Below are positions 6,889 through 7,970 of a stretch of DNA of 7,970 nucleotides, in pieces. The stretch's first letter is position 1. Each line of letters starts with the position of its first letter. Location of the stretch: positions 1,930 through 9,899 of the forward strand of contig DUKX01000176.1 of assembly GCA_013329085.1 (NCBI GenBank). The letters run 5' to 3'. The notes beneath the pieces were generated by a model. That model was not told where the DNA came from. It searched no databases and worked only from the letters and a program-made list of their open reading frames with translations. The DNA is from Methanofastidiosum sp. (GTDB lineage Archaea; Methanobacteriota_B; Thermococci; Methanofastidiosales; Methanofastidiosaceae). Position numbers and translations under genes: made by a program.

Positions 6889-7970
6889 CTAGCCAACAAT
6901 CTTTTCCCATTTCTTAAGCTTTAGGACTTTTGATAGAGTTGAGCCCCTCTTAATCTCTTCCCGTATTCTGTTTTCCTTTTCTTTGACATCAAGGCTCCTG
7001 TTTATTATCTCTTGGGCTTCTTCTTGAGGAATTACCACGACTCCACTGTCATCTCCTATTATATAATCCCCTTTGTTTACTTTTAGGCCGCCACATACGA
7101 CCTCACATCCTATTTCCCCAAAGCCTTTTGGATCTCCGGCATCTGGTACTTCATATCTTGCAAAAACCGGGAAACCGATTTCTTTTAGGTCATCGATATC
7201 TCTTGCTGCACCGTCTATTACAATTCCTCCAAGTCCTCTTGTAAATGCACTCCAAGTTGCAAGCTCTCCCCATACGGCAATGTTCCCACAATTAGTATCT
7301 ATAACAAGAATGTCTCCTTTATCGGCTAAATCAATAGCTTCAACAACCTTTGCCCAGTCACCGTTCATAGTCTTGACAGTTAATGCTTTTCCAGCCATCT
7401 TGAGCCCATGCACAACTGTGTGTATACCTTTCATTGCGCCACCTCTATGCATCGCATCTGAAACATTTGAAGAGGAAACTTTTTTTAAAGCCTCAATAAG
7501 CTCTTCTTTTTTATATTTTCTAAATTCTAAACTTTCAATAGGTTTCGCAAGGTCAATACTCTTCCTGATTCTTTTTGTGGCCTCAAGCAGGTCAGGAGAT
7601 TTTGTAATAGCACCACCAACAATAACTATGTCCGCTCCAGCAGAAACTACATCAGGTATATTCTCAGAATTTAATCCCCCCGCTGTTGCAATTGTAATAT
7701 TCACAGCGTCTTTTACATCTTTTATGTCTTGTAATGGATTTTCTCCCTTCATCTGCTGGTCGATACCTACATGGATGCAGACATATCTTGCACCCATTTT
7801 CTGAACTTCAGCCGCCCTATCCACTTTGTTTTTGACATTGATCAAATCAACCATAATCTCAGAATTATACTTCTTAGCGGCTTTAATTGCTTCATTTATT
7901 GTACTGTCGTCAGAAGCCCCTAAAATTGAAATTATATCTGCACCAGCTTTTGATGCCATCTCAGTTTCAA
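6889..7970 (-). CDS. hps-rraA: Hexulose-6-phosphate synthase / RraA-like fusion protein (5'-truncated by window edge)
   Basis: The frame stays open past the internal ATG at 7959 to the window edge. The N-terminal 60-80 residues, including the usual DxKxxD active-site strand, are therefore missing. Numbered from that ATG, residues 1-135 are the rest of an OMP-decarboxylase-fold barrel with Hps signatures: AGADIISILG (5-14), MVDLINV (36-42), HVGIDQQ (63-69), ATAGGL (91-96) and GADIVIVGGAI (108-118, phosphate binding). Residues 150-320 form an RraA-like domain: WGELA (230-234), IVIDGAARDID (246-256, with R253-D254 at the metal/substrate site of RraA-type aldolases) and GDDSGVVVIP (302-311). The fusion matches the archaeal proteins named bifunctional hexulose-6-phosphate synthase/ribonuclease regulator. 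Hps interconverts formaldehyde plus ribulose-5-phosphate and hexulose-6-phosphate. In archaea lacking the oxidative pentose pathway it is thought to supply pentose phosphates. What the RraA part does is not established. No clear terminator follows. Confidence 0.88.
   Translation of the reverse strand, partial: ETEMASKAGADIISILGASDDSTINEAIKAAKKYNSEIMVDLINVKNKVDRAAEVQKMGARYVCIHVGIDQQMKGENPLQDIKDVKDAVNITIATAGGLNSENIPDVVSAGADIVIVGGAITKSPDLLEATKRIRKSIDLAKPIESLEFRKYKKEELIEALKKVSSSNVSDAMHRGGAMKGIHTVVHGLKMAGKALTVKTMNGDWAKVVEAIDLADKGDILVIDTNCGNIAVWGELATWSAFTRGLGGIVIDGAARDIDDLKEIGFPVFARYEVPDAGDPKGFGEIGCEVVCGGLKVNKGDYIIGDDSGVVVIPQEEAQEIINRSLDVKEKENRIREEIKRGSTLSKVLKLKKWEKIVG

Noticed and set aside
7073..7804. 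Long + strand open frame (243 codons) opposite the hps-rraA gene
   Set aside because: It is an antisense shadow. The - strand frame has clear Hps and RraA motifs, while this one gives a low-complexity S/P/T-rich product with no motif.
1..7970. CRISPR arrays, tRNA or rRNA genes, transposases, att sites
   Set aside because: No regularly spaced repeats, tRNA-like cloverleaf, rRNA blocks or recombinase genes were seen on either strand.

Overview
The window looks like a low-GC euryarchaeal chromosome segment, most plausibly from a methanogen or Methanofastidiosa/Thermococci-like lineage. This placement is an inference. It rests on an archaeal Lhr-type helicase C-terminus, a hexulose-6-phosphate synthase fused to an RraA-like domain, a methanococcal/thermococcal-style S-layer protein, a COG1361 protein paired with an RND exporter, an archaeal BRE/TATA promoter and GGTG/GAGGTGA-type ribosome binding sites. 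No rRNA, tRNA, CRISPR array or insertion sequence is visible, and no stretch over 300 bases lacks a gene; the longest gap is about 70 bases.

Layout. The left edge holds the 3' end of an Lhr-family helicase gene on the + strand. Everything else is on the - strand. A five-gene, tightly packed cluster runs from about 6880 down to 860: a PadR-family regulator, two half-size RND/MMPL exporter proteins (A and B), a membrane-anchored COG1361 protein and a secreted S-layer-type protein. Junctions are a 4-base ATGA overlap, a 1-base gap, a 14-base overlap and a 21-base gap, so transcription as one operon is very likely. The last gene converges on the helicase gene and overlaps it by 15 bases. The right edge holds the 3' part of the hps-rraA fusion gene, reading in the same direction as the operon and ending 64-73 bases before the PadR start.

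Regulation and working model. Between hps-rraA and padR lies a strong archaeal promoter. Just downstream of its TATA box is a perfect 16-base palindrome that covers the predicted transcription start. It is the obvious candidate operator for autorepression by PadR. The model is that PadR senses a ligand or envelope stress and releases the operon. The two 6-TM RND halves would pair into one pseudo-symmetric 12-TM pump. The COG1361 protein, tethered by a C-terminal TM helix with a tandem beta-domain ectodomain, may act as its external partner. The S-layer-type protein, with an EF-hand-like loop and 14 cysteines, would be a surface component made under the same control. RND plus COG1361 pairing is known in archaea. 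The two-gene RND, the operator and the Cys-rich EF-hand S-layer protein are the parts that deserve attention.
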